Shown in pieces: positions 17,692 through 25,624 of a DNA stretch of 64,000 bases (positions within the stretch are counted from its first letter, which is position 1; every line of letters starts with the position of its first letter). Made by a program: the position numbers and the translations under genes. The stretch lies in assembly GCA_963666505.2 (NCBI GenBank), contig CAXXXL010000003.1, positions 1,178,001 to 1,242,000 of the forward strand, read 5' to 3'. The notes under the pieces are model-generated. The model saw only the letters and a program-made list of their open reading frames with translations, was not told the DNA's origin and did not search any database. This DNA is from JABGQS01 sp963666505 (lineage in GTDB: Bacteria > Bacillota > Clostridia > Christensenellales > SZUA-584).

Positions 17692-17740
17692 ACACCACAA
17701 CAGATACGCATATGTGTGTTTGTTGTGGTGTTTTTATTTG
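17692..17740 (+). terminator. Terminator of the amino-sugar operon
   Basis: An 11-bp perfect stem (17692-17702 with 17721-17731) with an 18-base loop is followed by a T-rich tract. It lies just before the next operon's ribosome site. Confidence 0.88.
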
Positions 17741-17759
17741 AAATATGAGGAGGAATATT

Positions 17760-18557
17760 ATGGATACAAAAAAACTATTTGATTTGACTAATAAGATAGC
17801 CATAGTTACAGGAGGATACGGACTATACGGAAAACATATAACTATCGGACTGTGTGAGGCGGGAGCAACCGTCGTTATAGCTTCAAGAAACGTCGAAAAA
17901 TGTGAGGAGCTTGCCTGTGAACTAAGGGGCGAAGGCTATGATGCCGTCGGTATGAAACTGGATCTGGGCTTAGTAGAAAGCATAGACTCGTTTGTAGAGG
18001 CAGTGCTCAAAAAATTCGGCAGGATAGATATACTTGTGAACAACGCTGTTATAAGAAAAGGAATGGCAGACCTGGAGGATGTCACAGCAGAGGGCTGGAA
18101 CTATGCTGCTAATATAAACGGAACAGGTTTGATGCAGATAAGCAAACAGGTAGTAAAATCCATGAAGGACAAGCGCAGCGGCTGTATCATCAATATATCA
18201 TCTATACAGGGAGCCGTAGGGCCAAACTTCCCAGTTTACGGCAGTACAGGGATGAGCAGCCCCGTAAACTATACTTACGACAAATGGGGAATGATAGGCT
18301 TTACCAAGTGGATGGCGAACTATTACGGCAAGTATAATATCCGTGTTAACAGTATAAGCCCGGGCGGATATAACCCGGATGCGTTCAAGGAAGAGGAAAA
18401 GAAAGAGTTTGTACAAAACTATATGAGACTGACACCGCTTGGCAGGTTTGCGGACGACGACGATATAAAGGGCCCGGTGGTGTTCCTGGCGTCGGAAGCT
18501 GCAAAGTATGTGACAGGGCACAATCTGCTTGTGGACGGCGGCTGGACTAGCTGGTGA
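17760..18557 (+). CDS. SDR-family oxidoreductase
   Basis: A 265-residue classical short-chain dehydrogenase, NAD(P)-dependent. The start at ATG 17760 is preceded by GAGGAGG. The nucleotide motif reads TGGYGLYGK (about residues 19-27), NNA is present near 91, the catalytic serine is in NISS and the YxxxK pair in YTYDK (about 161-165), with the ISPGGY and HNLLVDGGW ends of the 2-keto-gluconate reductase-like branch. A likely role is oxidation or reduction of a sugar acid. It is the first gene of a tight operon, four bases before the TIM-like gene. Upstream lies the terminator of the amino-sugar operon, but no clear promoter was found. Confidence 0.88.
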   Translation: MDTKKLFDLTNKIAIVTGGYGLYGKHITIGLCEAGATVVIASRNVEKCEELACELRGEGYDAVGMKLDLGLVESIDSFVEAVLKKFGRIDILVNNAVIRKGMADLEDVTAEGWNYAANINGTGLMQISKQVVKSMKDKRSGCIINISSIQGAVGPNFPVYGSTGMSSPVNYTYDKWGMIGFTKWMANYYGKYNIRVNSISPGGYNPDAFKEEEKKEFVQNYMRLTPLGRFADDDDIKGPVVFLASEAAKYVTGHNLLVDGGWTSW

Positions 18558-18561
18558 GGAT

Positions 18562-19275
18562 ATGTATAAGGGATTCAAGATAAAAGCGCCTTTTTTCGAG
18601 ATAGGACCAAAAGCGTATATATATGCAGAGCAGTCAGTCGGGCTCGCAGTGGCTGCCGAAAGAGCATCTGAAAAGTATGATGTGGATATCATCTATACTG
18701 CGTTATATACCGACATTGCTGCTATAGCAGCGGCAACAAAGAGACTGAAAGTGTTTGCGCAGCACATGGACAGCATAACTCCGGGGCGGGGCATAGGGAT
18801 GGCTCTGCCGGAGGCGTTGAAGGATGCCGGAGCCAAGGGAACTCTGCTTAACCACGCTGAGAGACCGCTGGAACTTGCCGAGATACAAAAGTGTATACAG
18901 CGTGCGGACAGCCTTGGGCTTGCAACATTTGTATGTGCTGATACCTTTGAACAGGCGTGTGCGGTAGCCCAGCTTTCGCCGAACATGATACTTGCAGAAT
19001 CGCCGGAGCTTATCGGCGGAGGCAAGCGTACAAAAAAAGATGCAGAGCTTGTGTGTCGTATAAACGAGACTATTGCAAAAATCGATCCTGCAATAAAGGT
19101 TATGCACAGTGCCGGAATAAAAGACTCAAACGACGTTTATGATGTTATCCTGAATGGAGCCGACGCAACGGGTTCTACAAGCGGTATAATAAAAGCAGCT
19201 GATCCCGCAGGAATGGTGAATGATATGATAGCAGCCGTGAGAGCGGCGTATGACGAAAGAACGAAAGGGAGATAG
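18562..19275 (+). CDS. Triosephosphate isomerase homologue of the short, archaeal-like type
   Basis: A 237-residue TIM-barrel protein. The ATG at 18562 has TGAGGA in front; an earlier in-frame ATG lies inside the SDR gene. The catalytic lysine (GPKAY, K17), histidine (LNHAER, H98) and glutamate (AESPELIG, E146) fit the compact archaeal TIM pattern (NFKAY, NHSE, EPPELIG). The asparagine before the lysine is replaced. It is therefore a phospho-ketose/aldose isomerase, but probably not the housekeeping glycolytic enzyme; TIM relatives in catabolic operons isomerise tetrulose or hydroxypyruvaldehyde-type phosphates. Operon partners are SDR and YjbQ. Confidence 0.8.
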   Translation: MYKGFKIKAPFFEIGPKAYIYAEQSVGLAVAAERASEKYDVDIIYTALYTDIAAIAAATKRLKVFAQHMDSITPGRGIGMALPEALKDAGAKGTLLNHAERPLELAEIQKCIQRADSLGLATFVCADTFEQACAVAQLSPNMILAESPELIGGGKRTKKDAELVCRINETIAKIDPAIKVMHSAGIKDSNDVYDVILNGADATGSTSGIIKAADPAGMVNDMIAAVRAAYDERTKGR

Positions 19276-19277
19276 TT

Positions 19278-19772
19278 ATGTATCTTAATGAGGAGTTCAA
19301 AATACAATCGGACAGGCGTGTGACTTTCGAGGACGTGACCGACAGAGCGAAGGACATCTTGCAAACCAGCGGAGTGCAAAACGGACTTATGGTGGTGTTT
19401 TCACAGCACACAACGTGCAGTGTGCTAGTTCAGGAGCAATCTGACGATATCAACTATTACGGAGAGCAGTTTATATTGCAGGACATGACGGATGGACTTA
19501 ACAAACTGTTCCCGACTTGCACCACAGAAGGGCAGTATCTTCACCCTGGGCCAAAACATATCGAGATCGCAAGCAGGGAACGAGATGAAGAGGCTTTCTG
19601 GAGCCTTAATACGGATGCGCATTTAAGGTCTGTGCTTCTGGGCAGGAGTGTGACAATACCAATTAAAGACGGCGAGCTTATCTTAGGTGAATTCGGACGG
19701 ATATACTTTGCAGATTTTGATCAGGTCAGGGCAAGGCAAAGGACTGTCAGAATTCATATCGCCGGAGAGTAG
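19278..19772 (+). CDS. YjbQ-family protein (secondary thiamine-phosphate synthase type)
   Basis: A 164-residue protein of the UPF0047/YjbQ family. The FSQHTTCSVLVQE, LHPGPKH and LNTDAHLRSVLLGRS motifs, then TIPIKDGELILGEFGRIYFADFD in sequence, are those of the family. E. coli YjbQ has weak thiamine-phosphate synthase activity, but the main role of the family is unsettled. No thiamine gene is in the window; its place two bases after the TIM-like gene and 42 bp before a sugar dehydrogenase-type gene suggests a part in the catabolic route instead. Confidence 0.88.
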   Translation: MYLNEEFKIQSDRRVTFEDVTDRAKDILQTSGVQNGLMVVFSQHTTCSVLVQEQSDDINYYGEQFILQDMTDGLNKLFPTCTTEGQYLHPGPKHIEIASRERDEEAFWSLNTDAHLRSVLLGRSVTIPIKDGELILGEFGRIYFADFDQVRARQRTVRIHIAGE

Positions 19773-19814
19773 CGGCAGCCGGACACGGTGATAAAAAGAG
19801 AGGGGAACGTAGTT

Positions 19815-20777
19815 ATGAAGGTTTTGGTTGTTGGAACAGGCTCTATTGGCAGAAGGCATATCGAAGTTCTACAGAGCATTGGCAGGCATGATGTTGGCAT
19901 ATGTGAACTGGATAAAAACAATGCAGATGAAGCGGCGCAAAAATACGCAATAGATGAGGTCTATTACGACCTTGATGATGCGCTCGAATCCGGTTTTGAT
20001 GCTGTTATTGTATGCACGCCTAATGCCTACCATGCGGATGCGTCTGTCGCTGCGATGGAGGCAAGATGCGATGTTCTGGTCGAAAAGCCTATTGCCAGCA
20101 GCATTGCAGATGCATGGCAGATAGTAACGGCTTCTGAGCGGACGGGGAGAACGGTCATGGTCGGGTATACGCTAAGGGTGTATCCAGGGCTTAGAGAAAT
20201 AAAAGATTTGATTGACAGCGGAAGACTGGGCAAGCCGGTATCAGTAAGAGTTAACCTCAATGCTGCTGTAACTCTTGTGCTGAACAAGAGCGATTACCGA
20301 AAGAGCTATGAGACCGGAGGCGGCATAATATATGATTACAGCCATGAGATAGATTATTTGAGGTACTTATTCGGCGAGATAAAAAGGCATGCGTGTTTTG
20401 TAGACTCGCAGGTTAAAAAAGAACTTAGCTGCGATGACGTAGCCGAAATAATACTGCAGTATGAAAGCGACACTATTGCAAGCATTCATATGGACTATGT
20501 GCTGGACGGCGGCAGGACGCTGGATATAGTATGTGAAAAAGGCAGGATGCATTATGATTTCAACGGCAGTCTGTGCATAAAGCCAGAGAAAGGCGATTCG
20601 CAGAGCATAAGGTATAACGTTGACAGAAATGAAATGTTCGCAAAGCAGTTCGAATTGTTTGAAAAGGCTTGCAGGGGTGAAAAAGTCGCCTATGTTACTG
20701 CTCAGGACGGTTTAAAAGTTTTACAGATATGTGAGGACCTCTATGAAGCGAACGAAAAGAACATAGTCGGATTTTGA
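19815..20777 (+). CDS. Gfo/Idh/MocA-family oxidoreductase
   Basis: A 320-residue NAD(P)-dependent sugar dehydrogenase-type protein. I use ATG 19815, with a GAGAGGGGA ribosome site; an upstream GTG at 19788 has none. The Rossmann motif VGTGSIGRRH (residues 5-14) and the EKP lysine motif (VEKPIA, about residues 92-97) are typical, followed by the C-terminal beta-sheet domain with GGGIIYDYSHEIDYL. The usual reaction is oxidation of a sugar, inositol or amino-sugar ring hydroxyl. It lies within the tight operon, 12 bp before the nitroreductase gene. Confidence 0.88.
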   Translation: MKVLVVGTGSIGRRHIEVLQSIGRHDVGICELDKNNADEAAQKYAIDEVYYDLDDALESGFDAVIVCTPNAYHADASVAAMEARCDVLVEKPIASSIADAWQIVTASERTGRTVMVGYTLRVYPGLREIKDLIDSGRLGKPVSVRVNLNAAVTLVLNKSDYRKSYETGGGIIYDYSHEIDYLRYLFGEIKRHACFVDSQVKKELSCDDVAEIILQYESDTIASIHMDYVLDGGRTLDIVCEKGRMHYDFNGSLCIKPEKGDSQSIRYNVDRNEMFAKQFELFEKACRGEKVAYVTAQDGLKVLQICEDLYEANEKNIVGF

Positions 20778-20789
20778 AGGGAGAGAATT

Positions 20790-21356
20790 ATGATTAAGGA
20801 TCTGATACTAAGGAACAGGTCATACAGAAGATTTGATGAGACGAAAAAAATCGAAAAAGAAGTTTTAATAAGTCTTGTTGACCTTGCACGGCTGTCGGCT
20901 TCGGGAGCGAATATGCAGTCGCTCAGGTTCTATATTTCTAATGACCAGGAGCAAAACAACAAAATCAATGACTGCCTTAAGTGGGCAGGCTATCTAAAAG
21001 GATGGGGACCGAAAGAAGGGGAGCGTGCTACAGCCTTTATTGTTATGGTAAAGGACAGACAGAGGCAGTCGAGCACGGCATATGACGAGGGTATTGCTGC
21101 GCAGAGCATATTGCTGGGTGCCGTCGAAAAGGGGCTTGGGGGCTGTATGCTCGGCGCTGTGGACAGAGAAAAGCTTGAAGGCGTGCTAAGGCTGGGTGAT
21201 AATTACGAGATACTTCTTGTGGTTGCGCTTGGGTACCCGACTGAGAAGGTGGTTATCGACGAGGCAGTGGACGGAGACATAAAATATTGGCGTGACGAGA
21301 ATAGCGTACATCATGTTCCGAAAAGGAAGCTGAGTGACATCATAATAAATAAATAG
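20790..21356 (+). CDS. Nitroreductase-family flavoprotein
   Basis: A 188-residue FMN-binding protein of the nitroreductase family. The N-terminal NRSYRRFDE motif, the SASGANMQSLRFYI FMN-contact segment (about residues 36-49), the AAQSILLGAVEKGLGGCMLG block and the closing ALGYP are as expected. Electron donor and substrate are unknown. It sits in the middle of the SDR-TIM-YjbQ-Gfo operon with short gaps on both sides (12 and 17 bp), so it is likely expressed with them. Confidence 0.88.
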   Translation: MIKDLILRNRSYRRFDETKKIEKEVLISLVDLARLSASGANMQSLRFYISNDQEQNNKINDCLKWAGYLKGWGPKEGERATAFIVMVKDRQRQSSTAYDEGIAAQSILLGAVEKGLGGCMLGAVDREKLEGVLRLGDNYEILLVVALGYPTEKVVIDEAVDGDIKYWRDENSVHHVPKRKLSDIIINK

Positions 21357-21373
21357 GCATTTGGGAGAATTGT

Positions 21374-22312
21374 ATGAAAATCGGAAGGTTTATGCATGAA
21401 GGGGAGCCAAAGACCGGTATCGTAAAAAACGGCACATGGACGGATACAGATGCCGTAAGCGATATCGTGGGGAAAAGCAGTGATATAGTATCTTTTCTTA
21501 ATCTTGATACAGGCCAAAAGAGACGGATAGAGGAGAGGCTGCAGAGCTTAAAATCATCAGACGAGAGAATACACAGTCTTGAGGGCGCGGAATATCTGCC
21601 TCCTGTCGGCGAGTATTCCAACCTGTATACAATGAGAGGAATCAGCACGATTTTTTCAAGAGTATGCAAACTTGTAATGCCAACACAGCCGACTTATGAT
21701 ATGCGATATACTCATAATTTTGCAGGGCATGGCTGTACAGCCGTATTTGACGACGACAACAAACCTGGCGGATGGAACCAGGAGTTTATCGCTGTTATAG
21801 GCAAGCAGGCCAAGGACGTAAAAAAAGAAGAAGCTTTTGATTATATTGGCGGGTATACGCTGATGATAGATCACTCCGGTTACCACGAACGCTCGCCGTT
21901 TTACAGGGACGGAATGTGGAAGATGGACGAAGACAGCATGGAGATAATCGATCAGTTCTATCGTACCAACTATAACGGGAACGCTCTTTTCCCGCTGCCT
22001 ATAGGGCCGTATATCACGACTAGTGATGAGATTGACGATCCTCACGCTATAGCGTCTAGGGAAGAGGAGAGCGACAGGCTGGTTAGCGTTGGTTCGAGCG
22101 AAGGAATGCTAATACACTTTGATGAAGTGGTGTCTTATATTAGCAGCTATATGACGCTGAAATCAGGGGATATGATATCCTCTTCGTCCATATCGTATGA
22201 CAGCTATCAGCATTGGGACAGCCACGAGCCGGGCAGCTATGTTCAAGTGAGCATGGAGGGAATGGGCGAGCTTAGAATGAACATCATAGACAACAGGGGG
22301 AAGGGCGCATGA
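21374..22312 (+). CDS. Fumarylacetoacetate hydrolase (FAH)-family protein, divergent
   Basis: A 312-residue protein with an N-terminal cap (residues 1-90) and an FAH barrel. NQEFIAVIGKQAKDVKKEEA corresponds to the YEAELAVVIGK metal motif, but only one of the usual acidic pair is kept. IGGYTLMIDHSG replaces the GYTxxNDxSxRD motif, and PIGPYITTSDEIDDPH matches the GPWIVTxDEI strand. It may hydrolyse or hydrate a keto-acid, but with altered metal ligands this is uncertain. Its stop overlaps the start of a second FAH-like gene (ATGA), and the pair may act as a complex. Confidence 0.75.
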   Translation: MKIGRFMHEGEPKTGIVKNGTWTDTDAVSDIVGKSSDIVSFLNLDTGQKRRIEERLQSLKSSDERIHSLEGAEYLPPVGEYSNLYTMRGISTIFSRVCKLVMPTQPTYDMRYTHNFAGHGCTAVFDDDNKPGGWNQEFIAVIGKQAKDVKKEEAFDYIGGYTLMIDHSGYHERSPFYRDGMWKMDEDSMEIIDQFYRTNYNGNALFPLPIGPYITTSDEIDDPHAIASREEESDRLVSVGSSEGMLIHFDEVVSYISSYMTLKSGDMISSSSISYDSYQHWDSHEPGSYVQVSMEGMGELRMNIIDNRGKGA

Positions 22313-22959
22313 AATATAATATCAACGAATTTCCGGCGCACTTAACGATGGTGGGCGAGCTGAACGGCAAGGGCGCATACAAGGCCGCAGGAAGGCGTAT
22401 AAGGCCGTATCCGCCGTTTGTGACAGCTCCACAGAGCGTTGCTTCACGGGGAGCGCTGGTCGTTAAGAAAAGCTACAGCGACATTGTGGTTTATCCTGAA
22501 TTGTTTCTTGTTATAGGAGAAGATGTAAAAGTAGGCGAAGGAAGCGAAAAAGCAGTAATGGGATACGGCGTAAGCCTTGGTATGTATCAGAACTCTCTGG
22601 TCAATGAGTGTCAGACTAAAAAAGGCATGCCGAGGGATCTAGGCTGCTGCCATTGGTATCAGCTTCAGTCCGATGGAACGCATATCATCGGGGATAAGCT
22701 CGTAGAAGAGCTGAATACTGACGGATGTGTTTTGACTCTGTGCATCGGGGATATTAGAAAGGAATATAACATGGCGGAGATGATATGGAGGCCGGATAAG
22801 TTCCTTGCCGAAATGTCGCTGCTGGCGCACTTCAGGAAAAACGATATGGTGTTTATGGGCCCGGTTGACGCTCCGGTTGCGCTGGTCGGACAGGAGAAGA
22901 TAGTTGTCAAGAGCGATGCGTTCGGGGAATTTGAGATCGACGTGAGGCATGAAGGTTAA
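22309..22959 (+). CDS. Second FAH-like protein, partner of the preceding gene
   Basis: A 216-residue protein that resembles the FAH barrel but lacks the N-terminal cap. The YPELFLVIGEDVKVGEGSEK stretch resembles the ExxLxxVIG metal motif, followed by GYGVSLGMYQNS in place of GYTxxND. The DMVFMGPVDAPVALVGQE segment near the end corresponds to the GDVIxTGTP strand. Four-base overlap (ATGA) with the upstream FAH gene shows coupling. Two adjacent divergent FAH genes could have arisen by duplication, or the proteins could be subunits of one enzyme. The function is unassigned. Confidence 0.65.
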   Translation: MKYNINEFPAHLTMVGELNGKGAYKAAGRRIRPYPPFVTAPQSVASRGALVVKKSYSDIVVYPELFLVIGEDVKVGEGSEKAVMGYGVSLGMYQNSLVNECQTKKGMPRDLGCCHWYQLQSDGTHIIGDKLVEELNTDGCVLTLCIGDIRKEYNMAEMIWRPDKFLAEMSLLAHFRKNDMVFMGPVDAPVALVGQEKIVVKSDAFGEFEIDVRHEG

Positions 22960-22966
22960 ATTGCAT

Positions 22967-23482
22967 ATGGAAAATGAAGCATATATATTAAAAACAGAAA
23001 GGCTCGGAGTCAGGTATTGGAAGGAAAGCGATTTTGACGATATATTTGAAGTTATGTCAAATGAGTTGACCCATAAGCATACCGGGGAGCAAGCTTGGCT
23101 TAAACAGCAAACAAAAGAGATTATACGCTGGAATATTGAGAACACCGACGTAGAAAGCGGATATTTCAATCTACCGCTTGTGTTGCTTGAAGCCGGAAAA
23201 GTTATCGGACGGGTCGGGCTTAATTCTTATCTTAAAGAAGAACGCATACCCGAAATAGAATGGACAATAAATCCGAAATACTGGAACAGAGGATACGCAA
23301 CAGAGATTGCAGAGGAAATGCTGCGGTTCGCATTTGAAGAAGCAGGGTTCGGAGAAGTGATTGGGATAGTGAAGAAAACCAACTTGGGTTCAATCAGAGT
23401 TTTTGAAAAAGCTGGAGCTGAGTTTAAAGAAACGAAGGAATTCAGGGGCGAAATGTGGGATTTTTATAGTATAGAAAAATAA
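22967..23482 (+). CDS. GNAT-family N-acetyltransferase (RimJ/RimL type)
   Basis: A 171-residue acetyl-CoA-dependent acyltransferase. I prefer ATG 22967, with GAAGG at 22951-22955; ATG 22949 overlaps the upstream gene and its GAGG is too close. The family layout is clear: LKTERLGVRYWKESDF at the start, IEWTINPKYWNRGYATEIAEEMLRF with the acetyl-CoA loop (WNRGYATE), and NLGSIRVFEKAGAEF near the end. It may modify a protein N-terminus or a small molecule. It may be the last gene of the FAH operon or simply adjacent. Confidence 0.85.
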   Translation: MENEAYILKTERLGVRYWKESDFDDIFEVMSNELTHKHTGEQAWLKQQTKEIIRWNIENTDVESGYFNLPLVLLEAGKVIGRVGLNSYLKEERIPEIEWTINPKYWNRGYATEIAEEMLRFAFEEAGFGEVIGIVKKTNLGSIRVFEKAGAEFKETKEFRGEMWDFYSIEK

Positions 23483-23532
23483 GATATATGGAATAGGATT
23501 TATATCAGTAAATATTGAAACTGAACATCTGG

Positions 23533-23631
23533 TTATAAGACGGCAGCCGTCTTCCTGAGCTCTTCCCTTGCGCTGCTCCCAAGCAGTGTTCCGTCAAGGC
23601 CGCTGACATACAACGTATCTATATCAGCGCC
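23533..23631 (-). pseudogene. Remnant of a Cof-type HAD phosphatase N-terminus
   Basis: Directly after the MATE stop codon and in the same frame, 32 codons read DTLYVSGLDGTLL and then stop. This is the start of a Cof-type HAD hydrolase, with the nucleophile aspartate of motif I (normally DLDGTLL) changed to glycine. There is no start codon and no downstream body, so it is a decayed fragment. A hairpin (23537-23553, AAGACGG with CCGTCTT, three-base loop) lies at its end and might help end the MATE transcript. Confidence 0.6.
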
Positions 23632-25023
23632 TCATTCCGCCATGTCCGGCACGCTCTGAGCCGTCAGCTCTTCGTTATTAGGCTCGCCGAGGTGTTTTAT
23701 CTTTTTATGATACGTCGTTACTACGAAGATTGTCGTTATTATCAGGCTGCTGACCTCAGCTATCGGAAAAGCAAGCCATACGCCCGTTTCCTGCATCGTC
23801 CGGCTGAGCAGCCATGCGACAGGCAGGAGGACTACTATCTGGCGTGCAAAGGATACTATCATGCTCTTATAGGCGTCGCCTATTGCCTGCAACGACATGT
23901 TGAGCATTATCATGAAAGCAGCGAACGGGAAAACTGAGCTTAGTATGCGAAACGCTGGCATGCCTATAGCCATCATCTCAGGCGTGCTGGAGAACATTTT
24001 CAGAAGTGCGCTGGGGAATGCCTGGAATATTATTGTGCCCAGCGTCATTATACCGAAGGCCGCCAGTGAGCTGAAACGAACTGCGTGGAGCACACGCTTC
24101 TTGTTCTTTGCTCCGTAGTTGTAGCCTGTTATGGGCATCGTGCCCTGCCCGAGGCCGAACACCGGCATGAATATGAGCGACTGGACTTTGAAGTATGCGC
24201 CGAACACGGCTATCGAAGTTTCGCCGAAGCCGCCGAGTATAAGGTTTATTCCGGTTATCATTACAGAGCCGAGGCCCTGGACTATCATTGAAGGAAAGCC
24301 GACCGCCAGTATGTTCTTTGTTATTTGAGGGTTGAAGTGGAACTTTTTAAGATTCAGCTTCAAACCTTTGCCCTTTATAAACAAGAGGAAGAAAGCGAAA
24401 AGCATCGCTGTTATCTGCCCGAGGACTGTTGCTATGGCAGCTCCTTTGACACCCAGGCCGAACGCAAAGATGAATATGGGGTCTAGTATCAAATTTAATA
24501 TAGCTCCTATGAGCTGTATTGTCATTGAGCTTACCATATTGCCCGTCGCCTGCATGATGCTCATACACACCTGTGAGAACACGAAGCCGAATGAGAATAT
24601 CATGACAATGGTCGTATATTGAGTCGCATATTCAATGATATCAGGGTCGTTGGTAAAAAAGCCAAAGAACCATTCCGGCAAAAAGATGGCCGTAACGGCT
24701 ATGATTGCCCAAATTATGAAAGCAAGAAGGAAGCCGTGCTCGGCAGAGTTTACCGCTTCGTCAATTCTTTTTTCGCCCAGCCTTCTTGATATGACGGAGT
24801 TAAGCCCCATGCCAAGGCCGACGAAAAGTGCTATCATAATTATCTGTATCGGAAAAGCCAGAGAGAGGGCCGTGAGCGCCTGCTCGCTGATGCTCGCTAC
24901 GAAAATGCTGTCTACGATGTTGTAGAGCGCCTGCACCATCATGGAGATTATCGCAGGAACAGCCATTCTTATTATAAGCTTTGGTATGCGCTCTTCGCCC
25001 ATCCTTAAAGTGTGTTTGTCCAT
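23632..25023 (-). CDS. MATE-family efflux transporter
   Basis: A 463-residue inner-membrane protein with about 12 membrane segments in two homologous halves, of the DinF/NorM-like MATE superfamily. IPKLIIRMAVPAIISMMVQALYN in sequence is the usual opening, with LGMGLNSVISRRLG in helix 2 and a matching PVFGLGQGTMPITGYNYGA in the second half. It should export drugs or metabolites by Na+ or H+ antiport. It is the second gene of a two-gene operon one base after the MarR regulator stop, which points to regulated drug efflux. Confidence 0.93.
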   Translation of the reverse strand: MDKHTLRMGEERIPKLIIRMAVPAIISMMVQALYNIVDSIFVASISEQALTALSLAFPIQIIMIALFVGLGMGLNSVISRRLGEKRIDEAVNSAEHGFLLAFIIWAIIAVTAIFLPEWFFGFFTNDPDIIEYATQYTTIVMIFSFGFVFSQVCMSIMQATGNMVSSMTIQLIGAILNLILDPIFIFAFGLGVKGAAIATVLGQITAMLFAFFLLFIKGKGLKLNLKKFHFNPQITKNILAVGFPSMIVQGLGSVMITGINLILGGFGETSIAVFGAYFKVQSLIFMPVFGLGQGTMPITGYNYGAKNKKRVLHAVRFSSLAAFGIMTLGTIIFQAFPSALLKMFSSTPEMMAIGMPAFRILSSVFPFAAFMIMLNMSLQAIGDAYKSMIVSFARQIVVLLPVAWLLSRTMQETGVWLAFPIAEVSSLIITTIFVVTTYHKKIKHLGEPNNEELTAQSVPDMAE

Positions 25024-25024
25024 T

Positions 25025-25453
25025 TTAATGTCCGCCTTTATTCAGTGTAGTTGTTCTTATTTTTTCGATGAGTTTCTTGAAGACTTCCAGCTCGCTTTGA
25101 GTTAGGCTCCTCGTTAATATTTTTTCCCAGGAGTTTATGGTTTCATAGATTGCCGGAAAGACTTCCTGCGCTTTGTCGGTCAGGTAGACTTCGTTTTTAC
25201 GTTTGTCGCTTGAGCAGCAGCACCTTTTAATATAGCCGGATTTTTCAAGACCGGCGAGAAGCTTTGTCACCGAAGCCTTGTTGAACAAAAGGTGCTCGTT
25301 GAGCTCTGACTGGGAGCGCCCGCCCTGCTTTTTTAGCAGCAAAAGCACTTCCATCTGGCTCCTGCTTAAGCCGTATGGATGGAGCGACTCGTTTATATAG
25401 TGGTCCGCCGCTTTCTGGACCAGTGATATGTTTTTACCTATCCTTATATCCAT
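25025..25453 (-). CDS. MarR-family transcriptional regulator
   Basis: A 142-residue winged-helix repressor. The longer frame from 25498 cannot be right because its first codon lies in the -10 box, so I start at ATG 25453 (MDIRIGKN); its ribosome site is weak. The DNA-binding region runs QSELNEHLLFNKASVTKLLAGLEKSGYIKR with the wing RCCCSSDKRKNEVYLT. Three adjacent cysteines in the wing might sense oxidants or metals. A 14-bp palindrome between the transcript start and the gene is a likely autoregulatory site for the marR-mate operon. Confidence 0.9.
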   Translation of the reverse strand: MDIRIGKNISLVQKAADHYINESLHPYGLSRSQMEVLLLLKKQGGRSQSELNEHLLFNKASVTKLLAGLEKSGYIKRCCCSSDKRKNEVYLTDKAQEVFPAIYETINSWEKILTRSLTQSELEVFKKLIEKIRTTTLNKGGH

Positions 25454-25476
25454 GTGAGAGTCCCGCAACATAATTA

Positions 25477-25490
25477 GTTGCATATGCAAC
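25477..25490. promoter_or_regulatory. Candidate MarR operator
   Basis: Perfect 14-bp palindrome GTTGCATATGCAAC, located from about +1 to +14 of the marR transcript. Binding there would block promoter clearance. Confidence 0.6.
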
Positions 25491-25497
25491 CTTTGCA

Positions 25498-25526
25498 ATG
25501 TTACACTAATAAAAAAATTTTGTCAA
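25498..25526 (-). promoter_or_regulatory. Sigma-A promoter of marR-mate
   Basis: On the minus strand TTGACA (25526-25521) and TAACAT (25503-25498) are separated by 17 bp. Transcription would begin near 25491. Confidence 0.7.
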
Positions 25527-25573
25527 TAGATTAAAAAGAACTTTGTAAAACTATCAAATTAGCTAGGGTACAA

Positions 25574-25594
25574 AACATGTATACATGTTATAAT
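25574..25594 (+). promoter_or_regulatory. Extended -10 promoter overlapping a palindrome, upstream of the amidohydrolase
   Basis: A perfect 16-bp palindrome AACATGTATACATGTT (25574-25589) overlaps TGTTATAAT (25586-25594), an extended -10. The palindrome differs from the one in front of marR, so a different regulator is likely. Confidence 0.5.
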
Positions 25595-25624
25595 TTAACC
25601 ATAATAGGCTTAATGGAGATGGAT

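Noticed and set aside
25454..25498. Longer N-terminus of the MarR protein from ATG 25498
   Set aside because: That codon overlaps the -10 box and lies upstream of the predicted transcript start; ATG 25453 is used.
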